64,000 nt of DNA from Arthrinium phaeospermum (Eukaryota; Ascomycota; Sordariomycetes; Amphisphaeriales; Apiosporaceae): NCBI GenBank assembly GCA_006503535.1, contig QYRS01000006.1, positions 2,604,001 through 2,668,000 on the forward strand. Direction: 5' to 3'. Both the position numbers and the translations under genes were made by a program. The notes under the pieces were generated by a model, which did not search any database, had not been told where the DNA came from, and was given only the letters and a program-made list of their open reading frames with translations. Each line of letters opens with the position of its first letter. Position 1 is the first letter of the stretch. Shown in pieces: positions 46,601-58,206 of the stretch.

Positions 46601-48125
46601 TGCCGTGCTCTTACGTAGAATCAGACTGCACGGCCACTGTAACGCACCCGAAGATCACATCATACATGGGGTGTGTGGGTGGGAGGTGGCTCATCGCGTC
46701 TCTGGTCCTCTCGTCGGGCATCCTGCGGAAGAGTCCCACTCGGCAGGAATCTCTTAAATTAGATCCTCCGTTGTACACGTACGTTGACAACTTGGCATTT
46801 CCTAGCCTTGCAAACGACACGGCGCTGTCTAGGACTGCTTTGACGGCACTCGACCTGGCCAGGACGGCCATAGTATACATCGATTCATTACAGACTAGAT
46901 GAACCTGATGGCATCATGTGGTCGTGACATAAGGCTCCAAACGAGTGCCGTCTCTACTAGATACGGGGAAGGATGCTCTTCACGGGAGATCCGGGAAGAT
47001 GGGACCAGCAGGTACCTACCACTACATGGGCCCTCCTGGTCACCCAGATGGCTCTCGGGCGACGGACATGGATTTAATGCCCAAGTTCAGATCAGACATC
47101 CGATGCCTGTTACATACAAAAATTTCGCTTCGCGCCAATAACCCTTATTGACATATTTTTCCATCTGTGTCGTTGTGCAACTAACTGCCTGGACAGGTAG
47201 CTTTGCTTGGTAATACAGTTCTAGGAGATCAAGCCGCCGTGCCGCGGGAGAAGCCGTGTTGGTGCGTCGCGTTGAACCCTCGCGGATCTAATGTCGCTTG
47301 CCAGGACCCTTTTAATTGACGACGTTTCTCCCTGTGCTCACTACTACAGAGATGTTTCCCTTGGCATCTCCCACATACGGCGAGACGGTAAACGAAAGCG
47401 CTTATCGGAAGCAATCCAGCAAGAGGTTATCCATTGGAGGATTCAATCAGAAGGATCTATCTGCATCTGCATACTCTCCATCTAGTAGCGGGGGGAGGCG
47501 GCGATCAAGGTGCCTAGAGCGCTTGGTATAATTTCCATGGCCCGTAGAAGCCTATGCGATTCACCGCACGTCCCTCTTATAGGCTCAGGAGAATCGGAAT
47601 GCCAAGTATTCGTAATGATCCATTACAGATGCATGGAGCGAAAGGGGCTGTTTCCACTGCTTGTTTCGCGCGCGCCTTACATTGCCTTAGAGGGTCGTGC
47701 CTATGTACATATCTATATTCCGAGGTGCACGACCAAGCAAGCACCTGGAATACTCCCCCAGGCAGTCAGTCCAGTTGGAACCCAGTCGTAACCACATGTA
47801 CATAGCATTGGAAGTACATGGATTGACGGACGTAGTAAATCGCAGAGTAATTCTGAAAAGCAATAAAATACTAGCCAACTTAAATCTGAAGAGAAGTGTT
47901 CATTAGGTCTATTATTGTTGTAAACATTAATAAAGTTTCGGAACTGATAGTTAATTGGCAGTCAATCGCCATCATGTGACTTTCGTGGTCAACGAACACG
48001 AGAAGTCGCGATAGTGATTAGCCCCACGCGCGCCTGTCTCTTCATCTCTCAATTTATCTGCCTCAACCCTGCTTAGTAAGAACGAAACGAGAAGAGCACG
48101 ATATCGACCTGAATACACCAGGAGT
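43640..48125. other. Large gene-empty interval between divergent genes
   Basis: About 4.5 kb with no supported ORF, tRNA, transposon end or RIP signature. Short frames on both strands lack motifs. Simple tracts only (GTTGTT near 43740, A-rich near 46405). It separates the flippase and the 48126 gene, which diverge. Confidence 0.55.
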
Positions 48126-50186
48126 ATGAATCACAGCAGGGATATTCGTGGGTTTTTCGCCAAAAAACCTTCAGGCGCTATTGCATCTGCCACCAGATCA
48201 GAAACCACTTCTACACCACCCAGACCAAAGGCAGTGCCGATGCAGCCCCCATCGTCTTCCCCAAACATCCCATCCTCGCCAATCACACCCCAGCGAACCC
48301 AGACTAAAGCCCCCCTTAGTCGTAATGATGTGATCCGGGGCTCCGACGATGAGGACTCAGAGGACTCGGACGACTCTCTCGAGTCTCTGTCCGAGATTGC
48401 GGCACGCAATAGAAAACCAGGTCAACCCGCCTTGGCTTCCCCCACACCAAAGGCCAAGCGGGTCGCATCCGGTAGTTCTCGCGCGGTTCCCGTCGTGCAG
48501 CTGCAGCCCCAGAAGCACAAGTACGACCTCAAGGCTCTGCTCAAACATGCACGGGAAGACGACGCCGCAGATGAAAGTGCTAGGAGGGCTGAGACTCTTC
48601 TGCGGTTGGATGATGCCAAGAAGAAGGTGACCGAAGTACCAAAAGCTAAAGATGAACCTCGTCCTAATAACATGCGAGAGGCGGCAAAAGAGCTTCTCCA
48701 CGGCGATGAGGAAGGCTCCAAGGGCGACAAGTTGGTCAGGGCTATGGAGCGGACCACTGGGGATGCTTCTCGACCGCAGTACTACTTCTTTGAATTCGAG
48801 GCCCCTTCGCGAGAGGCCCGCCGAACACCCTTTCCCAGACTGGCTGCGAGAAAGCAATGGAGCTTTCTTGCTGATACATCAACCAGAGAAGAGACTTTCG
48901 TTCGCGGCCTGCCGACTGCTCTTGCCTCCAAGGGGAAGGAGTTGCCGGAAGAGCTGTATCAGTGGATATTAGACGAGGTTTGTTGGGAAAAGAACGTGCA
49001 ATTACGTATGCAGTACTGCAACTTGATATCTCTTTGCCGGGAGAATACGCGTCGACTCGTCGATGCCAGCCGACTTCAGGAAATATTGGAGAACATTGGA
49101 AGTCGCAAATTCCCAGACGAGAACAGCAAGTGGCATTTGTTACCCGGCAAAGAGCAGCCGTACGGGGATAGGAATTGGTCTCCAGTTTCCACATTCTTGA
49201 AACTGCTTGAACGAATGGCTCCCAATCTAGCCCCCGAGAGTATAATCGGTGGTATTCAGATCCTCATACGTATGAGCTTCGATCCCATCGTCAGCAGAGA
49301 TATTCGAATACGTATCGATCACTTCTCAACTATCGAGGCTCTTGTGTCGGCACTGCCTGGGACGGGAGAGCAGTGGAACGATTTCGTAAGTCAAGAATGT
49401 GCGTCGAGTCGAGTCGCCAAAGTGCTAACATCTTTCCAGTGTAGTCAGATCTGCTCACAACTGTTCCACGGCGTGGAGAAAACGTCGCAGCGTCAGCTTG
49501 CCATATCCCTCCTTCCCCCCTCAACACCCAGGCTGTGCGAGCTCCGTCGTCGGCTCGCAGCTGCAGCCCTCTTCCAGCAACCGGGCCTAAGTTCCTCGTA
49601 TCCAGATGATGCCCTAACACGGAAAGACATCCTCTTACGCTTAGATGCACCTGGCTTTCGCGTGACACACGAGACAGACTACGAAGAACTCCAAGCCAAC
49701 ATCAAACTTCTGAATTTGGTCATAGACGACGGCTCGTTCTTACGTAGCCCTAACGTCACTCAGAATTCTACGCCCGCCACGCCCGCCACTCCGTCACCAG
49801 CCTTAAAGCAGGCCTTGGCCCCTACTGCCACCAGCACTGGGGCCATCAGCAGCCACAGCAGTCCCACAGAGACCTCGACCTCAGCAGGAGAGTTCGACAA
49901 GTTTGTAGACAGGCTGACCCGGAAGCTCAAAATCATACATGATACCATTAGTGACAATAGCCTCGTATCGCGCAAGGAGGTCAAGGCGGACATTGATACT
50001 GTGGGCAAGCGACTGGCGCATACAGTGCGCACCCGGCCACCGCCAAAGACAAGCATCGTCGACGACTTGATTGGTCACACCAAGAGGGACGAAGACCTTG
50101 GAAAGCCTAAACAGAGGGAGTTCATGAAGAAATGGGCCATGCAGAGAAAGAACGGCGTTGATGCCAATGCCGAAAGTGAAGCCTAG
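48126..50186 (+). CDS. Nuclear-type protein, possible Smc5/6 (SLF2/CANIN-like) factor
   Basis: The frame is open throughout (686 residues). A textbook intron (GTAAGT at 49386, branch GCTAAC, TTTCCAG ending 49439) of 54 nt lies in phase and has no stop, so the spliced product is 668 residues. The first 15 residues include SRDIRGFF, which fits the PCNA-interacting (PIP) pattern except for Ser in the Gln position. Residues 20-210 are disordered, with an acidic Ser patch (GSDDEDSEDSDDSLES). The middle is helical and structured (YFFEFEAPSREARRTPFPRL, LPEELYQWILDEVCWEKNVQ, WSPVSTFLKLLERMAPNLAP). The end has LTRKDILLRLDAPGFRVTHE. By recollection this resembles fungal proteins annotated with the CANIN domain of SLF2; that is a low-confidence guess. 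Converges with V-ATPase subunit E. Confidence 0.8.
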   Translation: MNHSRDIRGFFAKKPSGAIASATRSETTSTPPRPKAVPMQPPSSSPNIPSSPITPQRTQTKAPLSRNDVIRGSDDEDSEDSDDSLESLSEIAARNRKPGQPALASPTPKAKRVASGSSRAVPVVQLQPQKHKYDLKALLKHAREDDAADESARRAETLLRLDDAKKKVTEVPKAKDEPRPNNMREAAKELLHGDEEGSKGDKLVRAMERTTGDASRPQYYFFEFEAPSREARRTPFPRLAARKQWSFLADTSTREETFVRGLPTALASKGKELPEELYQWILDEVCWEKNVQLRMQYCNLISLCRENTRRLVDASRLQEILENIGSRKFPDENSKWHLLPGKEQPYGDRNWSPVSTFLKLLERMAPNLAPESIIGGIQILIRMSFDPIVSRDIRIRIDHFSTIEALVSALPGTGEQWNDFVSQECASSRVAKVLTSFQCSQICSQLFHGVEKTSQRQLAISLLPPSTPRLCELRRRLAAAALFQQPGLSSSYPDDALTRKDILLRLDAPGFRVTHETDYEELQANIKLLNLVIDDGSFLRSPNVTQNSTPATPATPSPALKQALAPTATSTGAISSHSSPTETSTSAGEFDKFVDRLTRKLKIIHDTISDNSLVSRKEVKADIDTVGKRLAHTVRTRPPPKTSIVDDLIGHTKRDEDLGKPKQREFMKKWAMQRKNGVDANAESEA

Positions 50187-50657
50187 ATAGGAGGCAGGGA
50201 CAGAAAATACCGAGGCCAACACTAGCACCTAATGTAACCTTACGCCATATGTCGAGGGGAGCAAGACTAATATAATAATGTTTACCACAGCTCCGGAACC
50301 GTTCACATAGGGGCGCCCCTACGAGCTACACGTAGAACAGTGATGGATGTTAACGATGTATGAAGCCATTCCGCCTTTGCGGGGCGGAGCAAAACGCCCC
50401 CATGCTAGCTAGACCGGAAGACAAGGACACGAACTTTCTCCTCCTAGCTGTCGGAGCATGGAATCAATAGCAGCTCTTTCTGGTGGCGTACCAAACATAC
50501 ATTCTTCGTCTCCTTGAACTCTCTGACTCTGACTCCTCGGCTATACTCGGTACATGTGCAGTAACCTCCCTACCTCTTCCTCATCCTCAGCTTGGCGCGA
50601 CGTGCAGTTTACTAGTGCTATTCAAGAGCGTTGTCAAGAACCCGCTTGATTACCTCC
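50187..50657. other. Intergenic between convergent genes
   Basis: 3' flanks of the 48126 gene and vma-4. Nothing else recognised. Confidence 0.55.
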
Positions 50658-51579
50658 TTAGTCGAAGAACTTGCGGTTGGGGTTCTGGCCGAACAGCGTC
50701 TTCCTCACTGCGGGAAGGGCAGCCGTCTGCAATAGTTGCAAACGCTCCTCAAATGTGTTGTTGATAGTAATCTTTCCTTTTCCACCAACGACAATCAAGC
50801 CTCCCGCGCTATAGCCACAAAGGTTTGTCAGTCAGCATTCTTCTGTATCCTCCACTGTTCATTGCAGACATAGGGAGGTGAGGTCGCTGTGATGTAAATA
50901 AACCAGGGGGCGAGGGAAGTATATCACTCACTTCGAATCAGGCAGGGCATCCGACTCGTCGATGGTAACCTTGACGTCCTTGCCCGTCTTGTCCTTGTAC
51001 TCCTTCTGGGCGGCCTCGATGGCCTTCTTGACGACGCCGTAGTCCTTGGGGCGGGCGCGGACCTGCACGTCGGGCTCGACCAGGGCGTAGAGCCCCTCGA
51101 GGAGCAGGTTCTTCAGGACGTCCTTGTACTTGGCCTCGCCCTTGATGGCGTCGGCCTGGGACAGCTTCTTGAGGGCGGTTTCGAAGATGTCGTCGAGCAG
51201 CTCCTGGCGGGCGCCCAGGACCTTGAGGCGGGTCTTGTTGGCGACGGTGGAGCGCGTGATCTGCTGCGAGAGCGAGGCCTGCTTGAACTTCTTGGCGTAG
51301 GTCGCGTCGATGGCGTCCGTCTCCTCGCGCACGAGCTTCGACTTCTCGATGGAGAACTCCTCGTTCGCCTTGATCTCGATCTCCCGCGCCTTTTCGTAGG
51401 CCTCCTGCTTGATGAAGGCCGTCATCTTGCGGAGCTCTTGGCCGACCTGTAAATGCAAACGCAGCAGTCTCGTATCAGTCACCGGGGTCACCCTCAAGCT
51501 TCATCAGGGGATTAATTGACAGCGCTTCGGCGGAGTGCGGGCTCACCTGGTCGTCGGACATGCCGTGGACTTGCGCCAT
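50658..51579 (-). CDS. vma4: V-type H+-ATPase subunit E
   Basis: Three exons: 51579-51547 (MAQVHGMSDDQ), 51446-50932 and 50808-50658. Introns are 100 and 123 nt. Total 232 residues, the usual length for the family. Subunit E forms with subunit G the peripheral stalks that hold the V1 head of the vacuolar proton pump. Recognisable segments: LRKMTAFIKQEAYEKAREIE and IKANEEFSIEKSKLVREETD (long N-terminal helix), RLKVLGARQELLDDIF, and the C-terminal GGLIVVGGKGKITINNTFEE (exon 3) with QNPNRKFFD at the end. The tiny first exon and the last exon are needed to complete the conserved ends; both junctions restore family sequence. Confidence 0.96.
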
Positions 51580-53542
51580 CTTGACGGCTTTCGGATTGGA
51601 TGAGGGACTTCGGGGAGGTTAGAGGTTGCAGCAGCAGAAGGCAGGTGGAAATGTACAAAGAGAGAGAAAAGGTAGGATGCAGTAAGCTAGGCGGAAGACC
51701 TGCTCACGCAAATTTGTCGAGTGAAGAATATTATGCAGCTCAAGGAAGCTCGCCTCGGGAAAGCTATTATCTCGAAGTCGGCTATGGAGTTTAGAGGAGG
51801 ATATGGCGTATGTAGTTGTCGTAGGTTGGAGGTTCCGTTACAATGGTGGGTCCGAGTTCAGTGCCGCCTGGGAGCTGGCTCAAGTACCCAAAAGCTCGGA
51901 TTGCCAATAGCGTCACTGCCCAGACTCGCCAGGACCTGGCTGCTAGTCAGCAGTCAGCTGCTGCTTTACCTTCTCCATCAAAGCGGTTCTCGTCCATCTC
52001 GCGATGACAATGTTTCCTCTTCGCACCTCTACTGGAATGTATCTTAAAGGGTTTATAGATATAGAAATGGTCTCCTTCAATGAATTCCATGTAGACTGCT
52101 TTTATAGGTGAATATTCCGTGTTATAGAACTACATGCATGTGCATACGATATATCAGTGCTGAGACCGGGTTGATCCTCACCTGCACTACCCAGGATGTG
52201 TGCCATGCTGTGTATGAAGTCAAGCCACCGTTCGTAGTTCTAGAAATTGAGCCACACTCCAATGGTACTGGCTGTATTCGAGGGTGGATGATTGACGGAA
52301 GGATACAATCGTGTTCTCTCTACTCCGTAGAGTAGCATGCAGATGCGACTGCTCCATCGACTCTTGTCACCTGCTGTCTCAGCATGGATAAGCTGAGAGA
52401 CACAACTACTGCCGGATAGGATGCCTTGTTCGTTCGTATCCAAGACCGTACCCAATTCAGCAGAGTCTGTTCGAATAAGACCCGAATCGACAGCAACTCA
52501 TTAATCTATAACGAGTATGGCCATATGCCGCCGTGTCAGTGTCGCTTAATTCATTAAAGTGCTTTGTTTCTGTTTGGTTGGCTGGAATGTTGGTTCATGT
52601 GGACCCGTTACAACAGCACTGGTGACATGAACGAGTATCACCCAAGTTCCCAGGCACCAAGCTTTTATTAATCTCTGATCGCCTGCAAATGGGCACCTGT
52701 ATACACAGGCATGGGATGGGGCACGCATAGCGCTTGGTTATTAGCAGCCCAGTGTTTCAATGCCGGAGTGGGAAGGAGATGGGCGGCGGACAACAACACA
52801 TGCATACATACATCCCCATGAACACCCAGTCAGGGACACATCCATCCGTCCAGTAATCCGTCCACCTAACCCCCCATCAACACCTACTGCGCTAGAGCAG
52901 GTAGACCTGAGAATTCCTTTGTTGCGAACTATTGTACTTTTGGAACCGGGCTCTTTGGGCGTTGCTACAATATCCCCGGATTCCCTCATTTCCCCCATAG
53001 CCTAGACCCGGCATTTGCCATCAATCCATCCATTTGCTCCCGCATCATCTTGGAAGAGATACCGGCAGAGTTGTTGAGAACCCTACCCATTTTAGACGCT
53101 GGGCTCGGTAGCTCCCCAAACAACCACCACTACCGTTCGACAGACAGGCCATCCCACGCCGCCATTTTTGGGTAGGACCCTGGTCCAGCTGCAGCGTCAT
53201 CGTCCACACCGCACTCGTCACCCATTATCATCATTTGATTGCTGTTGTCTTGAACCACAACATTCGTTGCTGCATACATCTACCTACCTGACCGACGTTG
53301 TGCGACAAGACGCGACACTCCTTCGATTACATAAACGTAACAGGGGAGACCCCCCTTCCCATCCCACCGAGTCGACTGGCGCGCTCAAAAGCAAACGCCC
53401 CGAAGTTGCGACAACTACGCCAACAACTACCAACGTGTGTCCCGACTGAAGACGATATCATTACCTCGATGCGAGGCCGTGCTTGCTTTTCATCTGCGAC
53501 CTTCGCCAGATGATCTAAGGAACCCAACCATATACTGCTGCA
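51580..53542. other. Intergenic between divergent genes
   Basis: Upstream of vma4 (minus) and of the NIPA-type gene (plus). The last 400 bp are CA/CT-rich and probably leader sequence. No other gene supported. Confidence 0.5.
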
Positions 53543-55334
53543 ATGGGGTCGCTGGGCGGTTTGTCTCCCGGGGGGAGCATTGCGGTAGGTTCCCAGGCGC
53601 TCACCACCCGCTCCAGACGAAAAGACCATATCCTCTAACCCGCGTCTCTACACCCTACAGATTGGAGTTATAGTCGGCCTTCTCTCAACGAGTGTTCAGT
53701 CACTCGGACTGACCCTGCAACGTAAATCGCACATCCTCGAGGACGAGAAGGGCCCGCACGATGTCCGCCGACCACCGCACCGGAGGCGCCGATGGCAGCT
53801 AGGCATGGGCATGTTCGTCATCTCCAATATCCTAGGAAGTAGCATTCAGATATCAACGTTGCCACTTCCCGTATTATCGACGTTGCAGGCAGCCGGACTT
53901 GTCTTTAACTCGATATGCGCCACGATAATCCTGAGCGAGCCGTTCACGAGATGGAGTCTGTGGGGTACTTTGCTGGTGTCTGGAGGCGCCGTGCTGATAG
54001 GAATCTTTGGCGCTATTCCTTCTCCGGCGCACAGTCTGAAGGAGCTGATGGTTCTCATGGGCCGGTGGCAGTTTATACTCTGGATGGCGTTTCAGACCGT
54101 TCTTGTCGTCTGTATTGCTGTTGCCGTTGATGGCATCGGTTACTTGACCAGCCTATCGCAGAATGCGCGGTTCCGATTTGCGCGAGGGCTCGCATACGGA
54201 TGTATAAGCGGCATCCTATCTGCCCATTCGCTGCTCTTCGCCAAGTCGGCCGTCGAGCTCGTTCTACGGACTATATCGGACGGCGACAATCAGTTCGTAT
54301 ACTGGCAGTCTTGGATGATTGTGCTGGGTCTCATCACCCTGGCCCTGAGCCAGCTGTACTACCTCCACCGAGGTCTAAAGCTTATTTCAACTTCGGTTTT
54401 ATATCCCTTTGTCTTTTGCATTTACAACATCATCGCTATTCTAGACGGACTTATTTACTTCAACCAAACCAACCTTATCACACCGCTACAAGGCGGTCTC
54501 ATCACCCTCGGCACTGCCATCCTGCTCTCAGGGGTGCTCGCGCTGTCCTGGCGCCTCAGCGACGAACAACATTCGCCTGCTAGTGTCGGTCAAAGCACTC
54601 TGGCGCCTGGGCTTGGCCTTGTCGAAGACACCGAAGGCGAAGAGGAATCCCTCCTCGATTCCGATGCCTTCAGCGGCGACGAAAACGAAGCGGCGGTTCC
54701 CGCCACCTACGACACTTTTGGTCCAGCCGCAACGGAAACAACACCGCTAACCACCGGCCTTGGGTCCAAAGCACGTTGGACCAACCGTGCCGATATATGG
54801 GATGAGCTCGAAGACCAGGGAGCATGCCCGAGCTCACCAAGGAGCGCGCGGCGCTCCGTGACACTCCCGGCCGGTGCCGACGAGACCACTGCTCTACTTG
54901 GCGGTGGTAGTGCCAGCAGGCACGTTTCCGTCACCTCGGCGGGCTCTTTCTCGAGCGCAGATCCATCAGGCCTGGAGGCCGGACTCGGCCAAAGGCGGGC
55001 ATTCAAACGGAGGCGGAGGTCTACCGGTTTCCCAGGCTTTAACGCGCGGCGGCGGGACCGTAGTAAGAGCACTGCCAACGTCCAGGAGGCGCTCGGTGGG
55101 ATCTGGAAGCTGAAATGGTTCAAAGGTCGCCCAAGGGCTGCGAGTAGCCTAAGCGCTATAGAGCGCGACGAGCCTTCCACGAGCAATTCGCATCGGCCGC
55201 CACTCGCTGTTGTGTATAGAGATGACGAGGAGGCGGCTGTCGGGAGTGCGCCGTCACAACAGCTGAACATACCGAGGGGCGACATAGACCCTGCTGGCCC
55301 CAGCAGTAGCTCCGCTTTTGAGAATGTGAAATAA
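53543..55334 (+). CDS. NIPA-type magnesium transporter family membrane protein
   Basis: Exon 1 (53543-53584, MGSLGGLSPGGSIA) and exon 2 (53661-55334) flank a 76-nt intron; 571 residues. Residues 1-275 form the NIPA/DUF803 membrane domain with about nine spans. Typical pieces are IGVIVGLLSTSVQSLGLTLQ then KSHI, LPLPVLSTLQAAGLVFNSIC, EPFTRWSLWGTLLVSGGAVL, SGILSAHSLLFAKSAVELVL, and LIYFNQTNLITPLQGGLITL then GTAILLSGVL. NIPA proteins of animals transport Mg2+ and other divalent cations; fungal members are mostly untested, so substrate is inferred. The remaining 300 residues are a disordered cytosolic tail (EGEEESLLDSDAFSGDENEA, RRRRSTGFPGFNARRRDRSK), far longer than in animal NIPAs. The splice is required to recover span 1. 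Confidence 0.88.
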
Positions 55335-56506
55335 GTAGTTCCAAGGCAGGTTTTGGATTAGAGCCGGGCGGAGTCTTAAGGGTATACACACTTATTGGAT
55401 CACATAGGAATACAGCGCTGGAGCTGAATGGAAAGAGCATCCTACTTTTTCAGGTAGCGTTTATTGATACCGCATAGAATCTGTACATTCTGTCGAGGCT
55501 TGCTGATCGTCATGTCATGAGCGAGGAAATGTGTATGTATACGCCTTCTGAAAAACCCAGTCCTGAATGCGTGAACCCTCTCCGAGCATTATAGTTTTTT
55601 GGAAAGGAGAGAACTGCACATGATTCAGCGGCGACTGAGTCTTGATCGTCTGAATGTTTGCATGTGGTCAGGATGTAGCAAAGTAGTAGTTGCTTATTCG
55701 AACCGCACTTGCGCAACACATGAATCGGTCTTGCTTTCTGTACTACTCGAGGCATCCCTCTTTCAGGTACCCGTGGAAGGCCAAGCTGATTCGAGCTGCA
55801 TCCCGCCGTACAACTGTAGCGCCAGGCAACAACTCTACTGTGGGTGTATTCATAGCCATCCTAGTCATTCGCGTACGTCCTGATCTGGGGAGGTTGATTC
55901 TGGGTTTGGTCTACCTCCGAAGACCAATTTAGGGGGCTCAACGAGATGAGAGCAGCTAGTAGGGAGTGCCATGCATCGAAATCGAGTAATCTGGTTCAAG
56001 GTACAGATCGAAAGCGGTACTGATTATTTACGAATTCGCCTTGGTTTTCTATATAGCAGGACTCCGCCGAGAACCACGCGGGTAAGTGAGTTGAGGCGCA
56101 ATGGGAGACGAAAGCCGAGGATTCATTTGGGAAAAGAAAGGGGTTGCAATGCAGGAAACAACTACATGTTTATAACCCAATTTCAACCAGGACAGTCCCT
56201 GTATCAAGCATGTTAGTTCGTAAAGATTATCGTGTCACGAATTTGTTTGCCTCCTTTTCTTTCCCTTGGGACCAATGTAAGTTTTTGAATCGATAGCAAC
56301 GACGTGAGAAGGACTTTTGAGGGTATCAAATGACTTCCACTACGGGCATCCTCGAAATGACGAGAAGGTGCAATTTCGTGGCTAGCTATGTGGACATGGG
56401 CGTGGTGTGGACCTCATCTATGCCGCAACTGATGCCATGGCATGAGCAAAAGGTCAGGCAACTCTTTTCCCATGTTGCGGTATTATACTGGTCACCGACT
56501 GCCAGT
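55335..56506. other. Intergenic between convergent genes
   Basis: 3' flanks of the NIPA-type gene and the SDR gene. No supported feature. Confidence 0.5.
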
Positions 56507-57304
56507 CTAGATAAACCCTTGCGCCTTCATCGCCGCGATGAGCGCATCCATCTCCCCGACATTGACGACGTGCTCCCACTCGTGCCGGTCCTGCTGGCTC
56601 AGCCTCCAGTGCTGCTCGGCGCACCGCGCAGGCGCCATCACCTCATCGTCCTCCCTAACGAACCCGTTGATGTCCAGGCGCGCGACGTGCACGCCCTGGG
56701 GCCCGAACACCTGCTCCAGCGTCTTGAGCAGGTTGGACTGCGCCGCCTTCTGCATCGACAGGCTGAAGATGGGCGGGAGGGGGCTGTAGTTGATGCCGCT
56801 GCCGCTCAGTAAGAAACTCGGGTGTCGACGACCATAAGTGTTTTCTTCTTCTCCCTCCTCTTTCTGCGAGGCTGCCAGCTCGACCAGGTAGGGCATGGCC
56901 CAGACCGAGGCGGTATAGATCCCCACGCCGTTGACCCTGAAGTCGTCGAGCAGCTCGTCGGGCGTGAACTCGCCGAACTGCGAGAAGCCCACGCGCGCCG
57001 CGTTGTAAACGACGACCTCGGGCGGGCCCAAGGAGGCGTGGACCGCCTCGAGGGCCGCCCGGAGCGCGACGTGGTCGGCCGCGTCGACGGGGAACGTCTC
57101 TACCTTTACTGTGTCCTCCCCCGCCGCCGCCGCCGCGGAGGAGCGGACCTTTGCGGCGTCTTCCTGTAGCCGTTCCGCGTTCCGCGACAGCAGAGCCACG
57201 GAGAAGCCCTTGGAGGCGAAGAGCGACGCCGTGGCCACGCCGATGCCCGGCCCGGAGCCGATGAGGACAAGGAGTCGTCTCTGAGCAGGCGAAGAAGAAG
57301 CCAT
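56507..57304 (-). CDS. Short-chain dehydrogenase/reductase-like protein, Tyr absent
   Basis: A single exon of 265 residues from ATG 57304. The Rossmann start is good: LLVLIGSGPGIGVATASLFA (GxxxGxG-type) followed by VALLSRNAERL, typical of an NADP-preferring beta2 end. The DAAD acidic turn and the VVYNAA (NAG-like) motif are present. At the active site SGSG and a QKAAQSNLL helix are present, but with Ser as position 0 and Lys at +17, position +13 is Leu (FSLSMQK), where classical SDRs carry Tyr. So it may not be a normal oxidoreductase. Fungal relatives with SLS-x2-KAAQ are familiar to me, so this may be a subfamily trait. No targeting signal seen. Confidence 0.85.
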   Translation of the reverse strand: MASSSPAQRRLLVLIGSGPGIGVATASLFASKGFSVALLSRNAERLQEDAAKVRSSAAAAAGEDTVKVETFPVDAADHVALRAALEAVHASLGPPEVVVYNAARVGFSQFGEFTPDELLDDFRVNGVGIYTASVWAMPYLVELAASQKEEGEEENTYGRRHPSFLLSGSGINYSPLPPIFSLSMQKAAQSNLLKTLEQVFGPQGVHVARLDINGFVREDDEVMAPARCAEQHWRLSQQDRHEWEHVVNVGEMDALIAAMKAQGFI

Positions 57305-58206
57305 TGATGGTGATGGATACGATTGGTTGTTGGTTGATATCAGCGTTTATACTTTGAGGGAGAAACTGAGCGGCTGCTTTCGAAGTACCACAAATCAGCG
57401 ATGCATGTATGAACCAGAAAAAGAAGAACAGTTTAGGCAGGAGGGAGCTGAACTCAAGGTTATGTACTTTGTACGGAAAGCCCCGACTCCCTGCCATGCC
57501 TTCTAAGAACCATATTTTCCTCGTACACCTGCGTCCGACACCAGAGCAAAGTGTTGCCTGGTCAGTGATCCGATCAGGGATGCCCGACCACGCTGCAACT
57601 TGCTTAAGGCGTAAGTGCACCTTATTGCAATGGGGACATTGAAGGAGGCATATGCAGAGTCCGTATGAAGGTCTGACTGGCCTACGGCTTACCTTCTGCA
57701 TCCAATACATCCCCTTAGGTCCAACAACGGCGTGGCTGTGCCGTCTAGTGTCCCAGTAAGCGAGACTGCTTTCGAACTCCACCTCCATCACAGCTAATAT
57801 CGGTGCTCACATGTTGCAGCCAACAATCAGCTAACGAATTAGCCAGGACCTGGCAAGGACTTGGCTTCTCAGCTGAATAGTAACCCTCATACTGTTTGAA
57901 TAGATAGCCTTCTGAGAGGTAAGTTCTGTTACGGAGGCATTGTGATGCAAGGAATATGGGTTGCTCTTGTCATGATGTTGTGATTTAAAGCTGGGAGTCG
58001 TCATCTATCAACGTATTGCCTGGTATCCGTAGTTATTCGTACATCTCTCCGACAACCGTCGTTCTATACAAAGGAAGAGTAGTGACAGCCAGGTCTTTTG
58101 GGCATGAATATATACAGGTGCCCGGCTCTTTCTAGGTAGGCAGGTGAATTCATCATCAAGGCCATTCGCCTTTAGCCAAAGGGACACATTGATAAAAAAA
58201 GGCCCC
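57305..58206. other. Intergenic
   Basis: Leader of the SDR gene and 3' flank of mrs2. Out-of-frame open frames extending upstream of the SDR gene are shadows of its GC-rich codons. Confidence 0.5.

Noticed and set aside
47699..47812. CTATGTACAT / ATGTACATAG inverted pair
   Set aside because: Ten-base arms separated by about 100 bp in an AT-leaning region; could easily be chance, and no TSD-like flanks were seen.
56655..57791. 378-residue minus-strand frame overlapping the SDR gene
   Set aside because: Its second half is the +1 shadow of SDR codons (Arg/Gly/Ala repeats). The real frame begins at 57304.
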